A DNA stretch of 64,000 nucleotides from Stenotrophomonas nitritireducens (GTDB lineage Bacteria > Pseudomonadota > Gammaproteobacteria > Xanthomonadales > Xanthomonadaceae): NCBI RefSeq assembly GCF_001700965.1, contig NZ_CP016756.1:4206501-4270500 (forward strand), read 5' to 3'. Below are positions 28,401 through 37,364 of the stretch, in pieces. The position numbers and the translations under genes were made by a program. The notes under the pieces were generated by a model, which saw only the letters and a program-made list of their open reading frames with translations, did not search any database and was not told the origin of the DNA. How positions within the stretch are numbered: position 1 is the stretch's first letter; each line of letters begins with the position of its first letter.

Positions 28401-30143
28401 GGGGTATTGGAAACGCACCTTTCGGGCTCGGTCCGGATGGAACTTCCAACCGAAAGTTCGACGCTATCATTTCACCACTTAACCTCTGGAAGTGGGGGCG
28501 TTGCCACTTATTTTGACGCGAATGGCGAGGTGATTGGTCAGTCAGAGTTGTCAGTGAATAATGGGAGTGGCTACCAACGTATCTATTTTCAAGCGCCTGA
28601 AGGAAAGTACGTCGCGTCGATCGCGATAGTTGGTGGTAGTTACAGTACGATGCTTGATGCCTTGCAATGGGGAGAGCGTTACCCGAGCAATATCACGATT
28701 TCAAAGGCCGAGACGAGCGCTTTCGGTGACCGCATCATTTATGGTTCGGTGGACGACATGCCTTATCTGTTGCCGAACATGGTAATCCAGGTATCCACCG
28801 ACGGCGGCAAGACCTGGACCGACGCTGCTTTTTCCGAAGGAAGCTGGGCAGTCATCCAGCACAAGATGCCGCCGGGCGATTGGACCGCCGAGGTACGCAT
28901 TGCGGAACGTTCCAGTGGTCTTTCCCTCGGGCTGAGCCATTCCAAGTACGTGCAGGCGCAGAGTGTGGGCGCGCCGGTGATTGAGCGCATTCCTGATGCC
29001 GAAGGTGTTTACACCGTTGCAAAGGCGTCTGATGGCGCATTGATCGAAGTATCGTTGACGGCCACGGATGCCAAGCAAGGCGACAGGATACATGTGCGCT
29101 GGGGCACCATCAGTCACGACCAGGTGTTGTACAAAGCCGACATCGATGCGGGCCACGTCACTGTGAGGATGCCGGCAGATCAGCTGTTGGAACACGGCGC
29201 CAGCAAAGACTTTTCGGTGATTGCCAAGATCATCGGCAAGAATGGACATATCGGCGCCGCGTCGGCACCTTATGAGGTTGTGATCAATCACCTCGTGGAT
29301 ACGCGTGACCCGAACGTAATCACCTCCGCCAAGGAAAGCTTCTTTGGCTCGGACGCCAATGATGTGGTGACGTTGCAAATGTACGCATGGGAATACGTCT
29401 ATCGTGCTGAATCGGGTATTTACGGGGGAGGAGGTATCGATACTCTCAAGCTTATCCCCCTCCAAAACAGTATTGTGCCTGCCGGTTTGCAGTTCAATTC
29501 AATGGAGATCATCGATCTGGGCCTCGCAGGGGCGCATGTTCAACTTTCCCTTTCGGATGTGTTGCGCAATAGCGGCACGGACATCTTTTATAAGGGCAAC
29601 GAGAGTCGCCTGCAGATGATGGTCAAGGGGGGCGCGGGTGGCAGCGGGGTCCTCGAATTGAAGGATGTATTGCCAGGGGGATTCGAGCTTTTGCAGCATA
29701 GCTATGTGCCAGGTGGTGATCTGGGTACGTGGGAATATGGTTCCCAGGTTGTGATTGACGGCTTGACGTACACCTCGTATCGGCATAGCGCGTTGAATGT
29801 AGAAGTGCTGACCTACGCAGTTAAGGTGATCCTCACCAACAGAGCGGAGTTTGTCGACCCGACTCCGCGTGAGCGCGCAATTGAGTACTGGCAGGACGCT
29901 GACATCGGCGAGGCGGGTTCGATTGATGCGCTTGCACAATCGCCGGCAGGGTTGGACGCGGCTGCGCGCGGCGGAATCTCTTCACTGCTGCAGCCCGTCG
30001 AGCCGGAGCTTTTCGCGGCCGGCGGCAGCTTGTTGAATGCTGCCGGTGCAGGTGATCGAGGTACCGGTGGCATTACGTACCCCGCACACGGCTTCAGTAC
30101 CGATCTGTTTGATCACAACCAGGTGTCGTACTTGGCGTATTAA
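25446..30143 (+). CDS. BapA-like biofilm adhesin, type I secretion substrate
   Basis: Large surface adhesin of 1565 aa. Residues 1-100 resemble the BapA prefix domain (GDISVKRVGKNLVIEQQKAG, then VVIEEFYGSEGQLVGLG). Residues about 170-310 are an Ala/Asp/Asn-rich linker with a duplicated 40-residue segment (NTNENAAPAESTTAPEAEAI). Residues about 310-930 hold six tandem Ig-like domains of about 103 aa, each with a DDxG..G.. start, TDD-x2-PT, GxVxxDxxGxWxFTP and a DxAGN end. A lectin-like beta domain and another Ig-like region follow, then a GGGGIDTLKL segment near the C-terminus, which probably includes the secretion signal. From about 28.2 kb on the DNA is AT-richer. It is divergent from its likely exporter. 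Confidence 0.88.
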   Translation: MTAMVSVVSGGSVVHVQQFAGMQNGKAMRISAVKGARYVLAEMHGGVAAGDISVKRVGKNLVIEQQKAGVEPASVVIEEFYGSEGQLVGLGADGEYLEYLAASEGGATEASAMTDGATAQLILAAGQPVVLPSSFALAEGGSSVFSGALAGVAALAAGAALSNNKSGGSKTQPAPAASAFVLEDQPADADADEPAPAAVEPGVSAVVQDAGDTAGPVAEVHSEAGDVSADNAAINDNASNANTNEDAAPVESSTAPEAEAITSPDSASNANTNENAAPAESTTAPEAEAITSPGLVDAPAAVVPFAVDDVPVIEKVMDDHGVIQGVIENGGYTDDVYPTLMGHADPGVKVHVYRGKYLQGYTVADENGVWSYTPSSAYASGTHSMTVKYEYPNKDTSGYSEPYIITIDKIAPGIPKITGILDDEGRITGAITDQTITDDNRPTITGTAEANAKLIVYDKGKQIGSTTVGADGTWSFTPDTPLADGLHMLSYSAVDRAGNSGEQTDVTEFTVDTRPEKINIYYAEDDVGSVTDEVFSGGVTDDSTPTLFGTATAGGIVKIYEGSVLLGQVVADVDGTWQFTPPTELSEGAHTFHATVTLVAKGESGPSRPFKLEVDLTPPSIPTIEQVLDDVGAVQGVIENGQHTDDATPTLSGKAEAGSTVRIYDNGSLLGTAVTDAKGVWTFTPPVGLDEGEHMFTISAADAAGNVTASPAQYEITIDSTRPDAPKIVSVLDDVGDVQGPLQNGDRTDDTQPTFVGTAEANSTVIIRDHGVEIGRVQADGNGQWQYTPASELATGPHGISVISVDVAGNASQPTESFDFTISLLPPSGPSITSIYDDVGSKTGELRSGAITDDDMPRVNGRGDPYTTIVLTDNGQEIGRTQVDAAGYWNFLPTFPLSQGVHNLVATEINAQGETTGTSGTFGFRIAVPGQFGGFENFNEIRHSSVAIHREDLELSSGLILTGTFRAQPTEAKEGYYKYRPEDAFGVLETHLSGSVRMELPTESSTLSFHHLTSGSGGVATYFDANGEVIGQSELSVNNGSGYQRIYFQAPEGKYVASIAIVGGSYSTMLDALQWGERYPSNITISKAETSAFGDRIIYGSVDDMPYLLPNMVIQVSTDGGKTWTDAAFSEGSWAVIQHKMPPGDWTAEVRIAERSSGLSLGLSHSKYVQAQSVGAPVIERIPDAEGVYTVAKASDGALIEVSLTATDAKQGDRIHVRWGTISHDQVLYKADIDAGHVTVRMPADQLLEHGASKDFSVIAKIIGKNGHIGAASAPYEVVINHLVDTRDPNVITSAKESFFGSDANDVVTLQMYAWEYVYRAESGIYGGGGIDTLKLIPLQNSIVPAGLQFNSMEIIDLGLAGAHVQLSLSDVLRNSGTDIFYKGNESRLQMMVKGGAGGSGVLELKDVLPGGFELLQHSYVPGGDLGTWEYGSQVVIDGLTYTSYRHSALNVEVLTYAVKVILTNRAEFVDPTPRERAIEYWQDADIGEAGSIDALAQSPAGLDAAARGGISSLLQPVEPELFAAGGSLLNAAGAGDRGTGGITYPAHGFSTDLFDHNQVSYLAY

Positions 30144-30186
30144 GCGAAGTAGGCGGCTGACGATTGCGTCTGCCATCAAGCAATAA

Positions 30187-30221
30187 ACCGACGGGGCGCT
30201 CAGACGTCCCGTCGGCGTTTG
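30187..30221 (+). terminator. possible terminator after the adhesin
   Basis: CCGACGGG / CCCGTCGG stem with a 10-nt loop, 45 nt after the stop codon; only a short T run (TTT) follows, so efficiency is uncertain. Confidence 0.5.
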
Positions 30222-30614
30222 AGCATGCCGTGGGGTTGTGCGGCCAGGCAGGGCGATGTGCAGCGCTGGGCCGCAAGCTAGGGCGATGTGATCTGTGCCT
30301 CTTGTTGAATGCTGCGTTCTTGGTTGAAAAGCTGACTGTCCACACACTGTGGGCATCGGCGATCCTGCCGGCGTTGGATGACATGAGGTAGTCGGGCTAT
30401 CGCACTTGCTGCGCGCGCTTATCGGACTACTCCTATGGTCGGGCAAGGCGCCGGCCACTACATTTCCACTGGTGAAACTATTTTTTGGGAAAGGATGGCG
30501 TAACTTCGTCAGCTGCTTCTTTGCCGATGAAGAAACGCTAGTGATTTCTGCGGTTTCTTACGGAAAGTCAAAAGAGGATCAACCCTGATCGATCAGGGTT
30601 GTCATGGATGGCGC
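30222..30614 (+). other. non-coding remnant region with a 22-bp perfect palindrome
   Basis: No recognisable gene. A perfect palindrome of half-site CAACCCTGATC occupies 30580-30601, right before the chimeric ORF. The frame of the chimera stays open back to a stop at 30528, but that extension shows no family resemblance. The region is AT-richer than the window and looks like the debris of a rearrangement. Confidence 0.5.
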
Positions 30615-32525
30615 TTGGACGATGCCCCGACAGCGCCGACCGCTATTGCAATCAGTGGCAATTCCGCGATGGTCAGCTTCGAATCGGCTGCAGTGACGGC
30701 GGGGGATCGGATCTATTTGAATCAAGGAACCAGCTACTTCGAGTATCGGTTGACAGCGGCTGATGTGCTTGCGGGCAAGGCGACGATTACCCCCGGATTC
30801 CAGGTCTCAGACGTGACCACGGCGGCGCTCATCGATCAGGCAGGGAACATCTCCAAGTTCCGAGCCTGCCCACAGCAGGGGACCACTGAGGATTTCTCGA
30901 ATACCACCGACAAGAAGGTCTATACGACAGGCCAGACGCTCGTGCTCGATACCATGAGCGTGAAGGTACTCCAAGGCAAAACCCTCATTGCTACCTACGG
31001 CAATACGTATCCCGAGTTCGGACACGGCAAGCGGCTCTACTTCGGCTACAGCGGAACGCCGGGCGATCGGCTGGAGATTTCTTTCGACGCTGCTTCGAAA
31101 GTCTCGTTCACAACGGACTACTTGCATCGCCCCGCGACGTATGAGTTCTACGATATCTATGGGAATCATCTTGCTACCCAGGGCTTCGACGGAATTCCCC
31201 AGGGGTATGCAGTGAGCTACACGGCCAACCCGGGCGTGCTGATTGGATCGGTAGTCGCCTATACAACAGAGTGGGGCTTCCTCGACAACTTCGAGTTCTC
31301 GCGGGCGGGTATTCCGACGTTGGTCGACGATGCGCAGACAAAGTATGTGAACCAAGCCAACTTCAGCTATCAAGGCGACGCGCGCGACGAAATCTTCGTC
31401 GTCTCAGAAATCGCCGCGATCTCGACCTCAAGCGTTCATGGCAATGGCGGCATCGATACCCTTAGGCTCAACACGACAGGCAAGGTCCTGGACATGAAGG
31501 CGTTGGGTGACGGCGACTGGGTTCAAAAGGCGGTATTGGTGATTGATGGCGTGAACTACAACACCTATCAGCACTCGTCGCTGGACGTGGAAGTGCTTGT
31601 GAAGAAGGAGTTGACTGTTGCGGTGACGAATCCAAAAGCGGTGGGTACAGGAATTTCCATTGCAGGCGATACCGACATAGCCGCAACTGGGCCGGTTTTG
31701 GCGCAGGCGGGAGAGGACCTGTTTGCTCAGGATTCAGCGCTTACAAGTAGCGCGGTACCGGTGATTCCGGGTGGCATTGCGCTTCACACTCAAGGCTTGG
31801 GCGCGGATCCATTGGAGTTGCATCACGTCAACGATGTCACCTCCAACCTGATCGAGCTGTCCAAGCAGCGCATCATCGTCGTAACCAGCCAGCGCTATGT
31901 TGACCGCATGGCCGAACTGGTGAAGATGCTGGAGGGCATTGTTGCCGTCGATTCGGGCCGGGTCAGTGAGCTGACCCAGGCGCGTGCGCGCCTGCTGCAG
32001 GCCGAAGCCTCGCGCAGTCTGGCCGATTCCAAAGCACGCGATATCGAAATCAACCTGCGCAGGATGGTGGGCGAGCGTACGCTGCCAACGCTGCCGGGCT
32101 CCCAGTACTGGGAAATGCGCATGCCGGAGCTGAGTTGGCTGCTGGGTGAGTCGATACACCACCCGACGGTGCTGCAGGCCAAGGCCTCGGCACGTTCTGC
32201 GGACATGCAGGCCGATGCCGTGCGCTCGGCACTGCGCCCGCAGGTCAACTGGGTGGTGAGCAAGAACACCGGTGAAGACATTTATGGGCGTGAGTCTGCG
32301 TGGCAGACCGGGCTGACGCTGTCCTGGAGCGCGTTCCGCGGTGGTTCGGGGCGGGCTGCGGAACAGGCAGCACGGCAGCGGGCGCAGGCCGGCTGGATGG
32401 GGGCCGAACAGCAGGTGCAGGATCTTGAATACCGTATACGCGCAGCCAACCAGGATGCGCGTTCGTTGGCGGACCGTGCTGATCTATATCGCGGCCTGGC
32501 GCTGGAGCCCGAATCCGTCGTCTGA
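30615..32525 (+). pseudogene. chimeric remnant: adhesin C-terminal half fused to TolC-like channel fragment
   Basis: An open frame of 636 codons with no good start (TTG at 30615, no Shine-Dalgarno site). Residues 1-405 match the C-terminal architecture of the adhesin upstream: a truncated Ig-like repeat (LTAADVLAGKATITPGFQVS), a lectin-like domain (FTTDYLHRPATYEFYDIYGN), GNGGIDTLRL, VVLVIDGVNYNTYQHSS-type text and the end GGIALHTQGLGADPLELHH. At about residue 406 (near 31830) it passes in frame into a TolC-family outer-membrane channel: helical text with RVSELTQARARLLQAEASRS and AWQTGLTLSWSAFRGG. It lacks the TolC N-terminus and stops at LYRGLALEPESVV, before the last helices. It probably records deletions joining a second adhesin to the operon's channel gene; the product is unlikely to work as either. 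Confidence 0.8.
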
Positions 32526-32581
32526 GCGTTACTGGGTGAGCTGTAGCTGTAGTCGTCACTGCAGCTGCAGCTGCAGTGTAC

Positions 32582-33637
32582 TCAGCCGCGTGCCAGGGCG
32601 AGGATCCGTTCGGCAATCCTGTCCAGCGCGACGACTTCGTCGGCCGCGCCCAAGCGCACCGCACTGCCGGGCATGCCCCAGACCACGGAACTGGCCTCGT
32701 CCTGGGCCAGGGTAGGTGCGCCGGCCTGTTTCATCTCCAGCAGGCCGCGCGCGCCGTCTTCGCCCATGCCTGTGAGAATGGCACCGATGGCGTTGGCGCC
32801 AGCGCTGCTGGCCACCGAGCGGAACAGCACATCGACCGCAGGCTTGTGCAGATTCACCGGCGCGCTGTCATCAACCCGGCAGCGCCAACGCGCACCATCG
32901 CGTATCACCCGCAGATGGCGGCCACCCGCAGGCAGATAGGCATGGCCGGGCAGGATGGCCTCGCCGTCGCTGGCCTCGCGTACCGACATAGCCGAATGCC
33001 GGTCCAGGCGCTCGGCGAAGGCGGTGCTGAAGCTGGCCGGCAGGTGCTGGGTCATGACGATGGCCGGTGCATCGGCGGGCATGGCTTCCAGCACCACCCG
33101 CAGCGCTTCGGTGCCCCCGGCCGAGGCGCCAATGGCGATCAGGCGGTCGGTGGTGCGGAAGCCGATATGGGCCGGGCTGGCTGCCTGCGGCAGCGGGCGA
33201 CGCGGCGCTGAGCCGATGGCGCGTACCCGTGAGCGGGCGGCCATCTTGACCTTGCTGCGGATCTCCTCGGCGTAGGCATCCAGGCCGCGCGCTACGTCGA
33301 ACTTCGGTTTGGAAACAAAATCCACCGCGCCCAACGCCAGCGCCTGCAAGGTGGTATCGGCACCGCGCTCGGTCAGCGAGGACACCATGACAACCGGCAG
33401 CGGATGCAGGCGCATCAGGTTTTCCAGGAACGCCAGCCCGTCCATGCGCGGCATTTCCACATCCAGCGTCAGCACGTCGGGATTGAGCCGCTTGATTTTT
33501 TCCCTTGCTAACAGCGGATCGGCGGCGGTGCCGACGACCTCGATGGCCGGGTCGGCCGACAGGATTTCGGTCAATACCTGGCGTACCACCGCCGAATCGT
33601 CGACGATCAATACTCGGCAGGGTGCTTGCAGCGTCAT
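32582..33637 (-). CDS. cheB: chemotaxis protein-glutamate methylesterase/deamidase
   Basis: 351 aa response-regulator methylesterase that removes methyl groups from chemoreceptors for adaptation. The receiver domain has D13, D14 and phospho-acceptor D59 ([12 protein letters not shown]). The esterase domain has the Ser of [11 protein letters not shown], the His of MTQHLPASF and the Asp of [12 protein letters not shown] at 33637 overlaps the cheD stop by 4 nt (ATGA). It is the last gene of the mcp-cheR-cheD-cheB run. A short perfect palindrome of CTGCAG units (32556-32575) lies just beyond the stop. Confidence 0.97.
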   Translation of the reverse strand: MTLQAPCRVLIVDDSAVVRQVLTEILSADPAIEVVGTAADPLLAREKIKRLNPDVLTLDVEMPRMDGLAFLENLMRLHPLPVVMVSSLTERGADTTLQALALGAVDFVSKPKFDVARGLDAYAEEIRSKVKMAARSRVRAIGSAPRRPLPQAASPAHIGFRTTDRLIAIGASAGGTEALRVVLEAMPADAPAIVMTQHLPASFSTAFAERLDRHSAMSVREASDGEAILPGHAYLPAGGRHLRVIRDGARWRCRVDDSAPVNLHKPAVDVLFRSVASSAGANAIGAILTGMGEDGARGLLEMKQAGAPTLAQDEASSVVWGMPGSAVRLGAADEVVALDRIAERILALARG

Positions 33638-34233
33638 TCGAACAGCTCCACGCCACCGCTGACCGGGGTGCGCGACAGACGGGCGCGGATGGCCGATTCG
33701 GTGGCGGCGACTTCGGCGTCGTGCGCATGCGGCAGGCGCTGCACCACGACCCGGCCGGTGATCGGAAAGAACCAGATCTTGCGCGGGTGGATGCCGCACA
33801 GGTCTTCGGCAACGATGGGAATGTGCTCGGCATGCAGGTACTGGCGCACGAACTCGGCATTGCGGGTGCCGACCGGATTGCTGGTGAAGCCCTTGAGCAC
33901 GTTGGCGCCGCCAAACACCTTGGCCTCCAGGCGCTTGCGATGGGCGCCGCGCTTGAGCAGGTCGTTGATCAGCAGTTCCATCGCATAGCTGCCATAGCGC
34001 GCAGGCGCGCCGTCGCCGATGTTGCCTTCGGGCAGCAGGAAATGATTCATGCCGCCAATGCCGAGGATCGGGTCGCGGATGCAGGCCGCCACGCAGGAAC
34101 CGAGGATGGTGGTCAGCGCGGTGTCGTCGTCCACTACCAGGTACTGGGTGGGCAGCAGTTTGGCAGCGATGGTCTGGAACCGCGTATCGCGGTAGCGCAT
34201 TACCTCATCGGGATGCTGTTGCGGGCTTCTCAT
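33634..34233 (-). CDS. cheD: chemoreceptor glutamine deamidase
   Basis: 199 aa. It deamidates receptor glutamines to glutamates and can modulate adaptation. Catalytic C47 is in [10 protein letters not shown] and H64 in [11 protein letters not shown], followed by the [12 protein letters not shown] and [11 protein letters not shown] family blocks. ATG at 34233 is chosen because it overlaps the cheR stop by 4 nt (ATGA); the longer upstream frame would lie inside cheR. It is coupled to cheB downstream by another ATGA overlap. Confidence 0.97.
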   Translation of the reverse strand: MRSPQQHPDEVMRYRDTRFQTIAAKLLPTQYLVVDDDTALTTILGSCVAACIRDPILGIGGMNHFLLPEGNIGDGAPARYGSYAMELLINDLLKRGAHRKRLEAKVFGGANVLKGFTSNPVGTRNAEFVRQYLHAEHIPIVAEDLCGIHPRKIWFFPITGRVVVQRLPHAHDAEVAATESAIRARLSRTPVSGGVELFE

Positions 34234-35075
34234 GCGCCATTCCTGCGGCTGCGACGGTACAAGGTGCGGCCGCACGGCTGGATCAGGTCAGCGGCGTGCA
34301 GGTAGTTTTCCGAGTGCCCGGTATAAAGCAGGCTGTCCTCGTCCATGTGCTGCACCAGCCGCGACAGGATGCCGCGCTGGGTGGGTTTGTCGAAATAGAT
34401 CATCACGTTGCGGCAGAACAGGGCATCGAAGGGGCCGCCGACGTCATAGCGGTTGGACAATAGATTTAGCGGACGGAACTCGATCAGCGAACGCAGGGCC
34501 GGCAGCACGCGGCATTTGCCCTCATTGGGGCCGCTGCCGCGCTGGAAGTAACGCCGCTTCAGGGCCGGGTCCAGGCCGGCGATGCGATCCATCGCATAGA
34601 CACCCTGGCTGGCGGTGGCCAGCACCTGGGTGTCGACATCGGTGGCGATGATGCGCACTGGCGGGGTCATGCTGGAGAACGCCTCACACGCGGTGATGGC
34701 CATGGAGTAGGGCTCTTCGCCGGTGGAGGCCGCGCACGACCACAGCTTCAGCGGAGCCCGTGGCGCACGCATCTGCAGTTCTTCGCGGAGCTTGTCGAAG
34801 TGATGGGGCTCGCGGAAGAACGAGGTGAGGTTGGTGGTCAGCGCGTTGGTGAACGCCTGCCATTCGTCACCGTCCTGGCTTTCCAGCTGATCCAGATAGT
34901 CCTTGAACGAGCGCAGCCCCAGCACCCGCAGGCGCCGCGACAGGCGGCCGTACACCATGTCGCGCTTGGCCGGCGCCAGGGCGATGCCGGCACGGGTATG
35001 GATCAATTCGCAGACGCGACGGAAGTCACGGTCGCTGAATTCGAAGTCGCGCTCGGCGCTGCTGGGGATGGACAT
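34230..35075 (-). CDS. cheR: chemotaxis protein methyltransferase
   Basis: 281 aa SAM-dependent enzyme that methylates receptor glutamates. An N-terminal helical domain ([19 protein letters not shown]) precedes the SAM-binding domain with [19 protein letters not shown] and [11 protein letters not shown]. CheR enzymes of this kind can dock on a C-terminal xWxxF pentapeptide of receptors, and four of the five receptors in this window carry one. It starts 15 nt after the receptor gene at 35091-37256, so the two are co-transcribed. Confidence 0.97.
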   Translation of the reverse strand: MSIPSSAERDFEFSDRDFRRVCELIHTRAGIALAPAKRDMVYGRLSRRLRVLGLRSFKDYLDQLESQDGDEWQAFTNALTTNLTSFFREPHHFDKLREELQMRAPRAPLKLWSCAASTGEEPYSMAITACEAFSSMTPPVRIIATDVDTQVLATASQGVYAMDRIAGLDPALKRRYFQRGSGPNEGKCRVLPALRSLIEFRPLNLLSNRYDVGGPFDALFCRNVMIYFDKPTQRGILSRLVQHMDEDSLLYTGHSENYLHAADLIQPCGRTLYRRSRRNGA

Positions 35076-35090
35076 GGTTGGCGTGTCGGT

Positions 35091-37256
35091 TCAGCTGGCC
35101 AGAGCCAGCGAGGCGGAATCGGCGTGTGGTGCACGTACGGGGGTTTGCTGCAGGCGGAACACCGCCACAGCCTGGTTAAGTACCAGTGCCTGGTCTTCCA
35201 TCGCGCGCGCCGCGGCCATGGCTTCTTCGACCAGCGCAGCGTTCTGCTGCGTGGTTTCGTCCATCTGGATGACGGTCTGGTTGACCTGCTCGATGCCGAC
35301 GGTCTGCTCCTGCGAGGCGGCGGAGATCTCGCCGATGATGCTGGTCACCCGCTGCACCGACGAGACAATCTCATCCATGGTGGTGCCGGCCTGCTGCACC
35401 AGCTGCGAGCCCTCGGTGACCTTGCTGACCGAGTCGTCGATCAAGCCCTTGATCTCCTTGGCCGCGCCGGCCGAGCGCTGCGCCAGGGTGCGCACCTCGG
35501 CGGCCACCACCGCAAAACCGCGGCCCTGCTCGCCGGCACGTGCGGCCTCGACGGCGGCATTGAGGGCGAGGATGTTGGTCTGGAACGAGATGCCGTCGAT
35601 CACGCTGATGATGTCTGCAATGCGCCGCGAGGCCTGTTCGATGTGGCCCATGGTGATGATGACGTCATCCACCACCTGGCCGCCGCGGGTGGCGACACTG
35701 GCCGCACCGATCGCCAACTGGTTGGCCTGCCGCGCCGATTCGGCGTTCTGGCGCACGGTGGAGGTGAGTTCCTCCATTGATGCTGCGGTTTCTTCGAGGT
35801 TGGCGGCCTGCATCTCGGTGCGCTGGGACAGATCGGTGTTGCCGGTGGTGATTTCACCCGCCGATACATTGATGTTGTGGGCCGATTGCTGGATGCCCGC
35901 GACGATGGCGCCGAGCTGGGCCATGGTGCGGCTGGCATCGTCGCGCATCTGCGCGAACACACCCTGGAACTGCCCCTGCATGCTGACGGTGAGGTCGCCG
36001 TCCGCCAGTGCGCGCAGCAGGCCGGAGATCTGCCCCAGGTTCTGGTCGCTGTTGCGCATCATCGCGTTGAGGCTGCGCACCATGGCCTGGAAGTCATGCT
36101 CGAAGCGGGCTTCGTCACCGCGCTGGCTGAAATCACCTGCGGCCGCCGCCGTGGCCAGCTGTTTGATCTGCGTATTGATGGCGCCCAGGTTGCGCTTGAT
36201 GGCGGCCATGGTGTCGGTGATGACGCGCTTCTCGCCCGGCAGGTCGGCCATGTCCTGGCTGAGGTCGCCCACCGCATAACGCTGGGCGAGGGCGATGACG
36301 TCCATCTTCACGCCGATATGGGTAGCAACCAGGGTATTGGTCTCGCTGACCATCACGCCGTACTCGCCCGGGAATGCGGCAGGGTCGATGCGATAGCTGA
36401 TGAAGCCGGCATCGTGCTGCCGCGCCATCTCGTTCTGCGCCTCGATCACTGCGTGCAGCTGGTGCTGCATGTCGCGCATGCTGGACAGCAGCTGGCCGGT
36501 TTCATCCTTGCTTGGCGGTGGGATGACATTGTCCAGGCGGCCGCCGGCGATTGCCTTGGCTATGCCGGTGGCGCTGCGCAGCGGGACCACGATGCGGCTG
36601 CCGATGAGCCAGTTCAGGGCGATCACCAGCAGGATCAGCACGCCGCCAGCCAGGGTCATGACGCCGGTGAACCGCAGCGCATAGGTGAGGCTGGAGTTCA
36701 AATACGCACCGCTGGACACCACCATCTTCCAGGGCGCGAAGGCGGTGGCATAGGAAATCTGCTCGATGCTGCCCTGCGCGGCCGGGTCTTTCACCAGGTA
36801 ATGCACGAAGCCGCCGCCATTGCGCGCCGCCTTGACCTGCTCTTCGTACATGCGCACGCCGTTGCTGTCGGCAAACTGCGAGAGCTGCTTGCCTACCATG
36901 CTCTTGTCGAACGGATGCATCAGCATGGTGTTGTCCTCGCCATAGACTTCAAACGAGGCACCACCGCTGTCCGAGTGCATGGTGGCCAGCACCGCCAATG
37001 CCTGCTGGCGTGCTTCGGCATCGCTCAGCTCACCGGCCTTGGCACGCGCGTGGAAGTTGGCCAGTACGGTCTTGCCCAGTTCGACGCGGTTGCTCAGCGA
37101 CAGCTTGCGTGTCTCGATCAGGTCCAGGTACTGCATGCGGGCGCTGAGCACGGCCAGGGCAATGACACCGAGCGCGATCAGCACCGTCAACAGGTTCAGC
37201 TTGCGCCGCACCGATATGTTCGAGATGTAGTTGGACCAGAGCTGCTGGATATTCAT
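35091..37256 (-). CDS. methyl-accepting chemotaxis protein, single-Cache sensor
   Basis: Transmembrane chemoreceptor of 721 aa. TM1 spans about residues 20-38; a periplasmic single Cache-type domain runs to about 185 ([20 protein letters not shown], then [20 protein letters not shown]); TM2 is at about 190-213, with HAMP units after it. The kinase-control hairpin carries the conserved tip [37 protein letters not shown] in segments near residues 545-585. It ends [18 protein letters not shown] and lacks the xWxxF tail present in the other four receptors of the window. It is encoded directly upstream of cheR-cheD-cheB. A GCCGATAC box lies 41 nt upstream, but without a matching -35. Confidence 0.95.
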   Translation of the reverse strand: MNIQQLWSNYISNISVRRKLNLLTVLIALGVIALAVLSARMQYLDLIETRKLSLSNRVELGKTVLANFHARAKAGELSDAEARQQALAVLATMHSDSGGASFEVYGEDNTMLMHPFDKSMVGKQLSQFADSNGVRMYEEQVKAARNGGGFVHYLVKDPAAQGSIEQISYATAFAPWKMVVSSGAYLNSSLTYALRFTGVMTLAGGVLILLVIALNWLIGSRIVVPLRSATGIAKAIAGGRLDNVIPPPSKDETGQLLSSMRDMQHQLHAVIEAQNEMARQHDAGFISYRIDPAAFPGEYGVMVSETNTLVATHIGVKMDVIALAQRYAVGDLSQDMADLPGEKRVITDTMAAIKRNLGAINTQIKQLATAAAAGDFSQRGDEARFEHDFQAMVRSLNAMMRNSDQNLGQISGLLRALADGDLTVSMQGQFQGVFAQMRDDASRTMAQLGAIVAGIQQSAHNINVSAGEITTGNTDLSQRTEMQAANLEETAASMEELTSTVRQNAESARQANQLAIGAASVATRGGQVVDDVIITMGHIEQASRRIADIISVIDGISFQTNILALNAAVEAARAGEQGRGFAVVAAEVRTLAQRSAGAAKEIKGLIDDSVSKVTEGSQLVQQAGTTMDEIVSSVQRVTSIIGEISAASQEQTVGIEQVNQTVIQMDETTQQNAALVEEAMAAARAMEDQALVLNQAVAVFRLQQTPVRAPHADSASLALAS

Positions 37257-37328
37257 GGGAACAGGGCGCAGGGCGCAATTGGCGGGGGATACTCTGGTAT
37301 CGGCCGCTGTGATGGTGAATGAAGTAGG

Positions 37329-37356
37329 TAAAAACCCCAGCGTTAGCTGGGGTTTT
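37329..37356 (-). terminator. rho-independent terminator of the PAS-containing receptor gene
   Basis: On the minus strand: AACCCCAGC-taac-GCTGGGG then TTTTT, immediately after the receptor gene stop at 37365. It separates that gene from the downstream mcp-cheRDB unit, which therefore needs its own promoter. Confidence 0.92.
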
Positions 37357-37364
37357 TGGGTAGA

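Noticed and set aside
30164..30588. Short plus-strand frames between the adhesin and the chimera
   Set aside because: No ribosome site, no recognisable domain, and they lie in an apparent rearrangement scar.
32556..32575. CTGCAG-rich perfect palindrome after cheB as a terminator
   Set aside because: No T run follows on either strand and the sequence is a simple CTGCAG/CAGCTG alternation.
37297..37304. Sigma-28-type -10 (GCCGATAC on the minus strand) before the receptor gene at 35091-37256
   Set aside because: The position 11 bp upstream (TTCATTCA) does not resemble the -35, so I did not list it as a promoter.
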